Shown piece after piece: positions 1 through 13,167 of a stretch of DNA of 64,000 bases. The stretch is from NCBI GenBank assembly GCA_028023455.1, contig JAQFVV010000181.1, forward strand, positions 1,492,001-1,556,000. The letters are read 5' to 3'. A program made the position numbers and the translations under genes. The number at the start of each line of letters is the position of its first letter. Positions within the stretch are counted from its first letter, which is position 1. A model generated the notes under the pieces. It was given only the letters and a program-made list of their open reading frames with translations, did no database searches and had not been told where the DNA came from. The DNA is from Epiperipatus broadwayi (Eukaryota; Onychophora; Udeonychophora; Euonychophora; Peripatidae).

Positions 1-744
1 TAAGTTCATAACATTCTAAAATTGCATTAAAATATTATATACTTTAGTGTCATAAACCTAAGAAAATATTAATTTCAATTCTCTGAAATATAATAAATAT
101 TTTTAAAACAATATATATAAAATAAATAAATAAAAATAATTACTTAAAATTTAAGTCTAGTAAGACAATTTAAGCTAGCAAAAGCAGTAGCCGTTTGAAA
201 ATAAATATGGCCATTTCAAATCAAATAAGAGGGGAAAAAATAGAAAGACATAATAATATTTATATACAAGAAAAGAGTTGTGTGATGATGATGTAAAGCA
301 ATCAATGAATCACAAATATGTCTATAATATATAGAACACACCTTACATTACAAGATATTTATTTTATAATTTTGTCTTTAAACTTCTGCAGAAAACTTTT
401 CTTTCTGAAAGACTTCAATAATATATCTAACTGCAGCTTTTCACTCTATTTTATCATCAACCATATCTTATAAACAGCCAACATCTTTATAAAGTAAGTA
501 ACTTACTCATGAAACACACATTCAAGTTTATTATAAAACATTTCTTAGGAAGCATTATATTGCTTGTTCATTACAGATGTCTACTCCAATGAAGATATGA
601 TTTTTTAATAGTAGATTCTATAATATCACATCCAGCACATTAAAAATCAAATTAATTAGTTTTATGATCTTGCCAATGCATTTGAAAATTTTAGGCTGTG
701 TATTTGGAAATAAAATTTTTCCAATGACTTTTTATTATACACAG
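1..744. other. AT-rich, no feature seen
   Basis: A 65-codon open frame at 664-861 overlaps the dispersed repeat and shows no family resemblance. Nothing else is supportable. Confidence 0.5.
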
Positions 745-885
745 AGAGTAAATTCTCCATACAGTAGTGCCACCAGTGCAAGCGAGAGTAATCAATGGAT
801 GCAAGAAGGATTTTGCATAAATCCCTATCTAGTGCCTACTCATCCAATATCCCCAGACTAGTTTCTAGCTTGTGACTTTCATCAG
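745..885 (+). repeat. Dispersed repeat, copy 1 (partner at 53.4-53.6 kb)
   Basis: GTAATCAATGGATGC followed by AGAAGG and TGCATAAA-TCCCT recur in reverse orientation at 53,515-53,575, with flanking TCCATACAGTAGTGCC similar to CTATACAATAGTGCC. About 85% identity over some 80 bp by eye. I do not recognise the family. Confidence 0.7.
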
Positions 886-939
886 TGAGGAGCCTTGGAT
901 CTAAGAGCATTGCACCTAGATCTAGGTGCAGTGCTAGGT

Positions 940-1985
940 GCTGTGTGCTAGTGAACCAGTTGTTACTGATGTGGACAACATTAAGGCAGAAGCTGCAGGA
1001 TTAGCAACATAAATTGCTAGAAAGCCATACAAGTGTTCAACTGGGCTTCATGCCCCAAGTTCTCAGCAAAAATCAACTATCCTCATCTGGAACCAATGGC
1101 TGAAACCAATGCTTAAGCCATAAAGAAGATGCTGTCATATTCTCTCTCTCATTGTTGAGCCGAAGAAGAAATATGAGCCCGGAGATCATCAATGGAACAC
1201 CAAAGGCCAACCAGTTGGAAATTGACAATAATGAAAATCTAGATAAATATATTTTCAATAATAACTGTCTAGACACTTCATTTTAAATGAAATGAACTTT
1301 AACGAAGGACTACTAATCGTTTATATTTTCTTACGTAAAATTTATTGTTATATTATGTTAAATATGTGAGTGAATAAATAATAATTTTTGCTTAATTGCT
1401 ATTTGGTCTATTCTCTCTCTCTCTCTCTTTCTCTCTCTTAGAACTGCATCACCATTATATTAAGGGTGGAAATATCTGTATATATAAAGTAAAATGCACT
1501 AGATCCCATAATTAAGAGTAGGAGCTAGTTTAGAATATTTCAAGCGCTGGGTTAATGTGCAGTTGGCTGGTGCCTGAGTTTTATTCTCAAAACAAATAAA
1601 AAGCTTTGGATGGCAGGTTTTGATTTCAGTAATAAAGGGGTGCTATAACCAGGAAATATGGTCAAGCTGTACATTTGTATAGCTTCGATCTGGCTATGGG
1701 TATCGTTGATGATTAATATATCAATGGTATTCTACCCCTTTGCTTGAAGTTCTATTTCACTGCCACAGTTATTATAGAAGAAAAGATAATCATGAAATAT
1801 AAATAAAGTAAAAGCATAGTAAATAATAAATGTGAATAAATAATAAATAAGATAAGTATTAGAAAATATTGATAAATAAATAATGTTCCGAATATAATAA
1901 AATGAAATATAAAAAATAAATATTAAGCTGTTGAAGTAAAAATAAATTAATTGTGGGAGGATCCAGTTCAATATATATATATATC
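940..1985 (+). repeat. LTR-like repeat (family A), third copy, diverged
   Basis: Shares landmarks with 15,143-16,784 in the same order: AAAGGCCAACCAGTTGG at about 1,201, GAACTGCATCACC at 1,441, CAAATAAAAAGCTTTGG, ATGGCAGG, the GTATAGCTTCGATCTGG-type block near 1,680 and the end CCAGTTCAATATATA at about 1,962. A CT microsatellite (1,411-1,440) sits inside. The 5' part is too diverged to set a start with certainty. Confidence 0.65.
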
Positions 1986-2107
1986 AGCTATTTATTCTCA
2001 TATAAAATTAACAAATCATGATATCAATTTTGAAAAAACAAATACACCTGGGTCTCTTTTTACACAGACTTATTTAACACGATTTTGAAGTTACGTGATT
2101 CATGTTT

Positions 2108-2215
2108 CACCGGAAGTCGAACTCCGATAATGCGCTATTACTTTAAATAATAAATTTCACACACTTACGTTATATTGAAAGTAATAGCACATTATTGGAA
2201 TTAGACTTTCATCTT
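2108..2215. repeat. Short inverted repeat (MITE-like hairpin)
   Basis: Arms at about 2,112-2,145 and 2,177-2,210 are inverted copies with several mismatches (CGATAATGCGCTATTACTTT against AAAGTAATAGCACATTATTGG). The loop is about 31 bp. Too short to code for anything. Confidence 0.75.
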
Positions 2216-3485
2216 AGTAATTTCAATATTTTCAGTGCTTTATAATAGTAAGATTTTATGCAATAATGAAATTAAAATCATGATTTCCACATTTTATGTA
2301 TACACACATTAAATTTTACAAGATTATAATGTAAATTTGTTCAAACATTGGGCGTGTTAATTTTGCATTTTAAATCACATCCTGTTTTTGCTTTTTAAAA
2401 AAGAACGTAATCAATTATTAATCATTTAGTGTCCGCAAGTTTATTTTTAAAAGATGAGTAATAGAAGTGGGCACAATTAAATTTGACAATTAAAAATTAA
2501 AATCTGATTTTTAATTGTAATTAACAATTTAAAAATTACTTACGGCAACTTGAAATTAATATGATGTAAAAACGAAATTTGATTTTTAAACGGAATTGAA
2601 AATTAAAAAATTAAAGACAAAAATAAGAATTTAATTTTTAGTTGTTAGTTTTAATTAAATTTTTCCCAGCAGTGGTGAATAAATGTCTTTTTATTATCAT
2701 AAGTCTAAGTTCATAAACAATTAATAAAATCATCGTCTCAAAGATTAATTACTAATTACGTTGTCAACAGAAAACCATTAACACAATATGAGAGTGAACT
2801 TGGCGCTAGTTATATTTCCTCTTGTGAAGAATCTATTTTTTACCAGTTTACAAATGAAACTGTTTATCAGCAAATAGCGATAATAATTAAAACATGTATA
2901 AAAAAAATGTAAATTACTGTACTGTAAATTATGCATAAAAATATATTATTTTGAATAAACTTAAATATTATAGTTAAAAAAAGTTTGTCTTGTATCAATT
3001 TTTTTCAAATTTGAAATTTTTTATTAGTCATATTTTATTTCCTTTTTTTTTTTTTTGCGCGAATTTTAAAGTAAATTTTATATTGGTGCTTTGCTTTTAC
3101 ATGAGTTTTGAAAAATCACAGTCTGTATCCCCCCTTTTTCAAGGTGAGTTACATCTATTTTTGCGCGATTTCATTTGCGCGTGTTTTCTGAGGAACCTAT
3201 CTATCACGTAAAACGAGACCCAGGTGTATTTTAGCAAAAATTGAACAATATGACCAGAGATTGCTAAAAGAAGCTATAGAGTTTTTTTAAAAGGCCCAAG
3301 AGCATAAACGAAAGGTATGAATTAAAGAAGATTAACAACATTTGAAAAAAGCTATTGGAAGACAAAATAAATTTTAAAACTTCTCAACCAATAGAATTTA
3401 AATATGAGGAGAAAAAAAACAATAAAAACGATTTTAAATCTCACGCGCATTCTTATGATTTGAGAAAGAGAACGCTCTATGGATG
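2216..3485. other. AT-rich, low-complexity, no gene
   Basis: The 2,470-2,680 stretch is a degenerate AAATTAAAAATTAAAA mixture. A 73-codon open frame at 2,990-3,211 is F- and L-rich from T-runs and has no recognisable motif. Confidence 0.5.
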
Positions 3486-3488
3486 GTT

Positions 3489-3616
3489 CTTGATATTGTA
3501 CTGAAACATCAGCATTTAGCTTTTTCACTACACAGAATATCCCACAAATAGTAATAATGATATGACATCTTTTATCCATGAAAATATTAGAATTAATATT
3601 AGAATATATATATAAG
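3489..3616 (+). repeat. Half copy of the 41.7-kb palindromic repeat
   Basis: GATATTGTACTGAAACATCAG, CACTACACAGAATATCCCAC and ATGACATCTTTTATCC-TGAAAATATTAGAATTAAT match the right arm and tail of the palindrome at 41,671-41,910 with scattered changes. Only one arm is present, so the palindrome is not needed for dispersal. Confidence 0.75.
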
Positions 3617-6600
3617 CAAGGGAGGTATTCTATTATATTTATATCACTCGTTTATTTCCAGCATTTTCCTTGTGTTTGTTTAGCAAAAAAAAAACATGTT
3701 TATAGCATTTTTTCAATCTCTAAAATCATACTGAATCACTTGTAATCCTTCATTTATGATAGGAAGTAGCCTATTCAATGCAATTCTTGAAAGTATCTTT
3801 ACTAGAGTGCATATCAATGATATTCCATGATAATGATCACACTAATAACTAATCCAGATTTCTCCATCATTTTTCTTCTTCTATTCCAGAAATATTCCCT
3901 TCTTAATATTATGAATTAACTTCATTCTACTTATTTTTTTAACCCATAAAATTAATTATATTTATATATACAATTAAACTTTCATATATTAATTATTATT
4001 ATTTATTCAACTCTTTTTAATAAACACCTAAATAAATTTAATAAGCAGTAAAACATATATAATATTGTTAACTCATTTGGAAATCTTTTGAAATGAATAT
4101 TTCAAAAACTCTCAGTTTATTTGATCTTCAATCTATCTTTGTTTATAAACACTTAACAGCATCTCTGACAATTTAAAAAAAAAAAAATCACTTTCATCTA
4201 ACAACAACGAACAATGGATTTGAGTACAGAATTAAATTATTTAGATATTTGTTTTAAATAATTCCCATCCTGGTTTTATTCTGATATTCATTTCAAACAA
4301 AAACAACAAATTCTTTATAAAACAGCACTTTAATAAAATGAAATTTATCTTGAATCTTCGCTAAAATATTACATTACAAACTGTATTACCATTTTTATTA
4401 ATCAGGAATTTATCAGGAACTCACATTATTTTCACTATCAATTTAGTCATATAAAAACAAAATACTAATAGTTTTTTTTTTTTTTTAATACAAATATAGT
4501 ATATATGTTTAAGCTAGACTTTCAAGCTCCCTTTTCCACTTCTTAAATAACCGATACACCTGATCACTTTTTTTTTTTTAAAAAAAAAAAGCAATAATAT
4601 ATACATTTAACAAAAAATATTTCTTGTATATTAAAAATATTTATTTCTTAGTAATAAAAAAATAGTTTTCAATTCCCTAAAAATAAAATATTTATTATAA
4701 AGCAATGACATATGAGCTATTGCCCCCTCTATTGATATAATTAGTAATTAAATTTGATATTTGGCTTTTTCATATTGACGGATATTTAGAAATAAACTTA
4801 TGCATATGTATGTGTATACACATTTACGCAACTGACTGCACATATTTTGTATACACATGAGGTGCACGAGTGTGCAAATTATTTTCTATACTTCTCAAAT
4901 GTAGCTCAAAAAAAAAAAAAATTGAATTGCCTAATCAAAACTATCTTTAATTACAGCGGGTCTTTTAAAAAATAGTAACTCACAAAAACTATATTTAAAA
5001 AAAAACTTCAAATTAATTAAAGTGAAAATAAATATATCTTGAAAGTATCATATTTTTGTATATTCTGATACAATCAGAAATACCACATATATAAGCAACG
5101 CTTTTGGTTTCAAAATTTTAAGCTCTTGGGTATTTTCAAGCATTTTGTTTTACCAGCCTAAATGTGTAAAAAAAATCTGTAGCATTCAAAATAGTATTTT
5201 TTAAAAAAAAATTAGATTTATTAGTCAAGTAGAAATACAAGTTGAATACAATATATTTCTATGGTCATTTAGCATTGCTATCCATGGTTTATCTGGTGCT
5301 CAATACTCCAGCAATACCTGGTTGAGCTTGAAGCTACAGGGATTGTTCATACTTGAGAGTTCTTGGATTTTTGGGGGATGGAATATTTAGGTTTCAGGCA
5401 ACTGACAAATTGCCCAGATATCTTTACATTTTCCCATAGGAGCTACCATTCAGTCTTTTACATTAACTTTTTCTATGATTTTACAAAATGTAGAGATTAA
5501 ATCGCAGTTAGTAGTATTTCTATGAAAAGAAAGTCAATTAGCCAGATACCAGTCATGAAAATGTTTGCATTATTATTTGATATCCATAAATTGCTAATGT
5601 TTATATAAATTACCTCTAGATTGGAAATGAAATATTACTTTTGCTAATCCAAATTAAACATAATCTAGAAGAGTCATGGAATACTTTGTTTTCATTTTAA
5701 AATTATATATTTAAATCATAAGTATATTATTGAGAATAATAAAAAAGTAGTATCATTATAAACAGAAATTTCTTGTTATTTTATACATAATCAATCTATA
5801 TATATATATAACAACATTTTAAAACAACTCTTTATAAAATATATAACATTAATAATGGGGTTAAAAATGATAAATAAATGATTTCAAGAAATAGCAAAAA
5901 GTATTAAAGATAAATAGCTAAAAACAATATGTATAATTCTATGGTCTGTGTGTTACAGTTTAAAATCTAATTTAACTAATTCAGGCACCACCTGACCATA
6001 CTTTTAGAAAATATATGGGCACATATTCTTCATTGATATATTTTAATAAGATTCAAAAATATTTTACTTAATATATGATGATGGTGGCCACTATACAACC
6101 ACTATTTGCAGTACCTGGCCAAATCATGTAAAAAATGAGCTATTCCTGATGAAATAAACATAGAATGAATATACAGACCTGATAACATTATATATAAAGA
6201 AGTGAAACACTATTTAAATGAATAACAAAACAATTTATTTACAACATATTGTACTTGTGATACAAGATATAATGTTCTTTTACCCTAAACATACTTCATT
6301 ACTGAATAAATCATAAAAATTTATGAAAATTTTCTTTATTATTTGATTATCTTCATGATTATAATTTAATGGTAATGATTGTCATAAGTCACACCACTCC
6401 CCCTATCTTTCATACACATACTTGAACAAATACAAAATGATAGAACTTATTTGTAAAGTGTCCAAAGTGTATTTTGGTTACAATTAATCTTTCAATTATA
6501 TATAATAACACTAACATAGTTCTATGATTGAGCATGCTTGCCATAGAGTAAATCCCTGGCTTTTAATATACCCTGGAAGTAATCCTATGCATGGGCAACC

Positions 6601-6718
6601 CTGATATACATATATTCCTATCTTTAGCTTCATAGTGTAATCACACACATATACCTAATATAGAATTATTATAATCAATATATCTTTCTTACAACATCTA
6701 AGGAATAGCTACTATATT
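3617..6718. other. AT-rich, no gene seen
   Basis: Long A and T runs, short TA microsatellites, no open frame above 60 codons and no repeat structure I can define. Confidence 0.5.
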
Positions 6719-6838
6719 GGAATTTAATAATAACTGAACTTAATTAACTGAGGTAGATCTTTTGGATTCGACCTCAAATTCAATAATAACTTTATTTAAT
6801 TATGACAGGTGATCCTTATAAATCCGACCTCAAATTTA
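6719..6838 (+). repeat. Imperfect two-unit direct repeat of about 60 bp
   Basis: Two adjacent stretches, 6,719-6,778 and 6,779-6,838, share TTTAATAATAACT / TTCAATAATAACT, GAGGTAGATCTT / CAGGTGATCCTT and CGACCTCAAATT, about 73% alike. Confidence 0.6.
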
Positions 6839-9800
6839 CAAACAAAACCATGAGTAAATTCATCATATAGATATAGTATATTTTAACCATTTTACAATGA
6901 TCTAACAATTGCATTTATATTATAAGTTCAAACATACATAAAATCTAATTCATGGTAATAAGGGTTAATTTATATATAAATGACCTCAATTGATTTCATA
7001 ATAAATCTTTAGTTCATTATTTCTAATACTTGGACACTTTAAGTTAAATGTTTGACACATGTGAAGATTTCATGTCTTTAAAATATTGCATCGGTGATTA
7101 TTTTATCTACCTTTACATATTTGCTGACAATTTCTACATGAACAAAAAAAAAAAACCTTTGTTGCTGTTGTTGTTTTTTTTTTTTTTGAAAGATAAAATT
7201 TTAACTAACCATATAAATAATAAAAGACAAAGTACATTTTGTATTTTAGCTGCTTTAAACCCAGCTAGAGTATTGACAGATGCTTAACAGCAAATGCTGA
7301 TTTTTTTTAAACTAACCTTTCTTCCTTTAACTAATCAATTAAATAGTATATTATATAAACATTTTATACATAATAAAATGCAGTTCCTTAGAATTAATAT
7401 ACTCTAAAAGGTCATAAAACTTAAAATTGTTAATATCAGTCTAATCAATAAACAGTTTTTTCTTTTTCTTTTTTTGACTTACATAGCATAAAGTTTTGCA
7501 GCCAGGAGTCTCTCTTCAGTTTTTGTTAGAATTTTTATGCAAGATAACATTTCTCCCATGAAGATATGCATTATTTGATTCCATTTATAATCAAATTTAT
7601 TCTTTAAAAGTTACTACATTGTCTGTTATCAGTTTCCTCTCTTTGAAATTATTTGAGGTTTAGGCATTTTTTCTCTTCACTTTGAATAGAGATTTCTTCA
7701 AAATAGCTTGGTCAGATTCATCAGAGAATCCAGATTAGACTTCAGGCAGCTGGTGGTTTTTCCTTTTTTTCTACTCGATCATCATAGTGGTGGTTAATGA
7801 AGCATGAATAAAGCAAGAATTTAGACTCATTAATTTCAAAAAAAATCTGACTATATATATTTTTGACTTCTTGTTTATAATATATTTGAGGACACTTTTA
7901 ATGACCTCAATATTATTTTAATTATATGAATTTTCAAGAAACTATAATTATTTAATTAATTGAATTTTTATAATCATTATTTAATTGCTTGCATTTTTAT
8001 TATGTTTTTTTTTTTACTTTCTTATTTCCATTTCAAAATACAATCTTAAATTTAAAAACAGATAATCTTTTAATTACCTTAGTTTTAATCTAATTATTCA
8101 AACCAAAATATAATTTATTTAATTATAAACGTTTAAAATCGATTTTTTTAAACATTAGTATACATTCTTGCCAACATAATTTTAAACTTAAATTCTTTTA
8201 ATCTTTGAAAAGAAAAAGTTTTAACACAAACCTATTATATTATTTATTATTATTTTAAAATATGACTTTTAATAATTTATTTTAAGATATTTGTTTTATT
8301 TTATATAAGATATTTCTTTTATTTTATATAACTTTATTTAAAACTTTGGTATTGCTATCCTCACGACAAATGAAAACCAGCTTACTGCCAGTGGAAGATA
8401 ACATGGTTGACCATGAAATAAATAAAACATTATTAATTTTGATATATATATAGCATATACAAATAAAATTATAAATATAGATACTATCCCCCAATACTCT
8501 TCTCAATTTTTGTTTTTAAAAAACCAACTGCTTACATTTTTTTTAAATTTTCAAAATGATGAATAGTAAATAAAAAGTAACCATCCACATAACAAAGATT
8601 AATGAAAACTTAAAAGAACTGAAAGTAAATTTATGATACAATAAATTATTATTTTATTAATCAAATTCAAAAAATGGATGAAGTTGTTGTTTATGAATAT
8701 GCAATATTTTTTTTAAAAAATAAGAAGTCTTTAGTGATAGAGCACTAAGAAGACTGATTCTTTGTTATGTGACTTTAAAAATAAATTAGAAATAGTTTCT
8801 GTCAGTTAATAAAATGCAGTTATCAGTAATACATGCAGAATTGTATGCAATCATTAAACTTAGATTTTAAAAATCAATTAATTAGGGATAATAAGAATTA
8901 TCTCGCTTTTTTTATGATAGTTGGATGAAGCTATTGACACTTGATACATACATATATGATTGTTTTTATCAGAATGGTTTTTTTTAAAAAAAATTGACAA
9001 AAAAAATATTTATGATCATTCCATCAAAAACAAAAAAAAACTACATAAGATATATTGAGAAGTTTTCAAATTTTCATTAAGATTGTTTAGCTGGCCTGCT
9101 ACAAACATGTTTCAAGTACTATGGACAGAGCATCAGTTTTAATGGAGTATTGTTATGGTTTTATCAACACTTTATAGGAATAATAAAAAATTTCCACATT
9201 TTAATATGCCACTAGACATCCCACAACTATTGTAGCAAAAAAAAAAAATTAATATAAAAGAAATTATAGATTTAGCTTTCAAGCTTTCTAATTTGATTTG
9301 GATAAAAAGTTCAAAAGTAATAGTGATGACCATTACAAAATTTTTAAACAAATTTATGTTCAGTGATTAAGTCAGAAAAACTTTCTACAGGAACATAGAA
9401 ATTTACTTGATGAAGTTAAGCAATTTCTTGCCAGAGAGCATTTTTAATCTATATAATAGTTAAAATAAATGAACTAAATTTAAAACTATAGATTGAAATG
9501 AAATTATTTTTTATAATAGTTTGTAAATGCTTTCAAAAAAATCTAAATCTGCTTGTATTCAAATATAAAAATAAAAATTTAATTAACTTTTCAAACATGA
9601 TGGCAAGATTAAGCAACCCTACTTCAGCTAATTTCAGTGCAAATAATATTTAAGAGATTAGAAACTCAATTGAATAATTTGACAATCACTTACAAGATTT
9701 TAAAACTTGATAGTGCAATTTTATTCATGAATTTTCCATTAGATACCAAAATAAAAGCAAAAATAATGGCAGAAAACATTTCAACTATTTTGGAAATAAA

Positions 9801-10000
9801 TATTCTGATTCTTGAAGCTGAAATTACCACATTACAAAATTATAACTATATGTGCTGATATGCTCTCATAAGAAAAGCTATAACTGCATATAGTTAACAA
9901 CTCCAATGCCATAAATTAGAAGGAATCCTGCTCCCCCCTTTCTAAAAAATGGGCAATTTGACTTACATATTATATCGGATACTCAATCTATCTGAAACAG
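6839..10000. other. AT-rich, no supported gene
   Basis: Open frames at 7,048-7,287 and 8,324-8,506 have no recognisable motif. The stretch 9,060-9,860, ending in a 73-codon open frame at 9,637-9,858, has a faint likeness to transposase C-terminal regions but nothing I can defend. Confidence 0.4.
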
Positions 10001-11785
10001 AGGGCGCCACGAGACAACTATGTGTCTGGACAATTTGTTTACTGTGATCAGAATAGATGGTGATGATGGTTTGCGCCGACTAGACTCAGGGAGAAACAAG
10101 AGATCTTAAATTGTTTAGACAATTGAAACAAAAGCACAAAGACAAACGTCAGCCAAATTAAGTTTAAACATATTTCATAAATTTTATTATGAGAAAATAA
10201 ATTATTAAATATAAGTTTATGACACAATAGATGGGGGTTAACTCAGGTGTGTACCAGACATACTAAAGGCAAAGCTATGACAGACTGACTGATCTTCTAA
10301 TAAACAAATTTAAAAGGGAGGAAGCAAATTTCATTCAGCAGAGGATTCACCTAAACATTGGTTTTCACTTTCAGATATTTAAACCATATGCCCCTGAAAT
10401 AGATCAAAGAATCCAGCGCCAATGAGCTGTTCGAGATCTAAAAATTGGTCAGACCTCGAATGTCCTTATATCGGTATGAGCTGCACCTATTACTACGTTT
10501 AAAATAACGGTGATTGATCCACCTCAAGAACAACCGACAAAGATGACTGAAATGAAGAAACAATTAAAACTGGTAAATCCCAACCAAACTATTGGCGAAA
10601 ATTACTTTAAAATTAATAATTAAAGATCCCACCAAGGGACAAGTAAATAATTAGAAAAACAGTTACGTCTGCCCAGCATTTAAAAAAAATAAACTTACAA
10701 ACAAATTCTGAGTACACGCTCTTACAAATTTAAAGCACACATAATAAATACAAAAAGAAATCTATCGGAGGGTGCACATGAGTACGAAATATCAAAAGTT
10801 TAAATACTCTAACAGAACGAAAGTATTGCTCACCTGTAATTTAAGAAAGGATAAATTTTATCTTCCTGCTGATGACTTATAAAATTACAAAGAAAAACAC
10901 AATTCTAATTTCCGCCTTTTTAGAGATATTAGAAACGAAATCTCCACCTGTGAAAATCAGACAATAAAGTCGTCAGCCAAAAGAGTTTTGGAGGTTTAGC
11001 AAGAGGGCAAACATAGAGTATAAAATTAATTATTGAATACTAAATAATCACAGGTAAGCATAAAAAAATATATATACAAGACTGCTAAAGCATTTACAAA
11101 AGCGAGGCATAAAATATAAAATTCATTTGTCACTCTCCAATAAACAAAACTGAAAGCAAATTGGAATCTTAAAACTAAGATTCCAAGACACACTACAAAA
11201 TATTGGAAACCCAGCCAAGATTAAATATGAGGCTATATTGATTTAAGAATACACATTTATGATCAGATTGAGTGGAGATTTAATGAGAATTAATTTACCC
11301 TGGTAAAAATAAAAACGAAAATAGTTACCTTTCGGTAAAACAAAGTTCACGTAGAGTGCGCACTTTTACTTAAGTTCATTTTCAGGTTCTTTAGGCAGCA
11401 AGGCAGATGTAGAGAGGTTCCGGCTTCTTTTAGGTGTTCAAGGCATTACTGGAGCAAACTTGGAAGTCAGGGATCTGTCTTTTGTGGAGTTAGCAAGCCA
11501 TTCGGGTGGTGGTAACAAGTATAGAATTTTTCATTTTGTTGCCGGCAAAAGTATTTAATCACAGCTGATGTCCTTTAAGAAATTAAATGTCTGCACTGAT
11601 ATAAATTCTCACTTGATAAACAGCTTGTCTATCAACGAACAATGAATTAACTGACACTCCAAATTTTCGGGGCTATTTATACGTTGCTCCATTTCCTGCG
11701 AAACACTTTACTTGTTGTCCAATTTCTACGCCTGAGGCAGGGCAAATATTAATCTCCCGCTCAATCTACCTAAGAATTCCACCCA
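10001..11785 (-). repeat. LTR-like sequence, minus strand, with TATA box and donor
   Basis: Read on the minus strand: TATAAATAG at 11,681-11,673 in CGTATAAATAGCCCCG, about 320 bp of exon-like sequence from the expected start, then a donor-like CGAAAG|GTAACT at 11,329/11,328. Near the low-coordinate end, TGGCGCCCTCTGTTTC (from 10,009 downwards) resembles a tRNA primer-binding site, since such sites begin TGG. GC content is higher than its surroundings. No gag or pol follows below 10,000, so this would be a solo or truncated LTR. The outer end near 11,785 is a guess. Confidence 0.45.
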
Positions 11786-13167
11786 GGGTTTATTGAAATG
11801 AAAACAACAACATAAAAATCAAATCTCCACTATAAAAATTGGTTACAATAATTAAAATAAAAGCCACAGGAATGCAATTAGCTAGCCAGCTTGTTTTTAA
11901 ATCAAATGGATTTAAAAACAGGCGGTATATGAAAACTATTTTAAAATAAATCGATAAACATTTTTTAAAAAAAATCCGTTTTACATATAAACGCGTGTGT
12001 ACTTTGATACACGCATTCTTTTTAAATAATACTGCAAATTTAAACTCTACATTCAATGAAAATTAAACGCTTAATAAATTTCTTTTTTTTTTGTAATGAC
12101 ACCATTGAATCGGATTTCAATCAGGTTCAATATCGTTTGAATAATCTATTGCCATACACATACCTATACAATTATGCCCATTCCAAGGCTTTGATTATGA
12201 GGACATTTAAAACCCTCAAAAATGCTTAGCTTCAATAATAATTTTCATGCAATTATAGCTTTTTTTATGAGAGTGTATTATCGCATATAGTTATAATTTA
12301 CAGTTGTCTAAGAAAAGTTTCTTCATTTTATAAATCACATTACAAAATATTTATATAAAACCAAGGACTTCAGAAGACATTTTTTATAAATATTTACCAA
12401 AGTTAAGTATTTCAGTTTGAGAAATTACATTACAAATTTATACTCCTATTATCATTGGCATACTTGTTTACTTTGGCATTTAGCAAATGAACATTATGAA
12501 ATTAAAGTATCACTATAATGGAATCATGTTATATGTAGTTATCATGACTAAACAAAAATTTTTAATACACATCACAGTAGAATAAGTAATGCAAATTCTG
12601 TCTGTGGCTTCAAAATATTAAAAATGAAATAGGTTCATTTTCAGACATTATTTTAATTATGTAAATAAAATAATTTTATATAAACATTTAATTTTTGCTA
12701 TTAAATAATATTCCAATGATGTGTATATATATGTTTTAGTTAAACTTGAAATTCAAAAGGTATTTCAATTTAGGTTTTGAAGTCTATAAAATGAAAATTA
12801 ATATAATGTCATCTTTCTTTATATTTACTTATTATTCTTTTATAAAAAAAAATTTTAAGCCTCATTTTTGAAGTGAAATATAAAAGTTCATACATTACTC
12901 TATTTCTTATATTCACTTACTATCCATTTATAAAAAAATATTTTATGCCTTCATTACAAAGGAATAGATGACAATGAAATGAATTTTTACTGCATCAATC
13001 TTATGCAAAAAAATAGTTGATTCTCCTGATCTACAACAACTATTATTATTATTTCATGATTTAAAATTTCATCAAACAAATTGAAAATCCAAATGCTACA
13101 TTTCAATATACATTTATTTCTAACTTGTTTTAGAATTTATTTTTTAATCTTTTGCAATCTTCACTAT
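11786..13167. other. AT-rich, no gene; weak tandem repeat at 12.8 kb
   Basis: Two adjacent stretches near 12,805-12,960 resemble each other (CTTTATATTTACTTATTATTC and CTTATATTCACTTACTATCC, both followed by TTTTATAAAAAAA), suggesting an old duplication of about 90 bp. Nothing else stands out. Confidence 0.45.

Noticed and set aside
5280-5480. GC-richer stretch whose reverse complement contains CCAGGTATTGCTGG, tested as the next kinesin motor exon (PGI motif)
   Set aside because: The surrounding frame does not continue as a motor domain and has no matching splice phase.
9637-9858. 73-codon frame with a faint likeness to hAT/GTF2I-repeat transposase C-termini
   Set aside because: Likeness limited to scattered hydrophobic positions; the upstream 1 kb does not read as the expected catalytic region.
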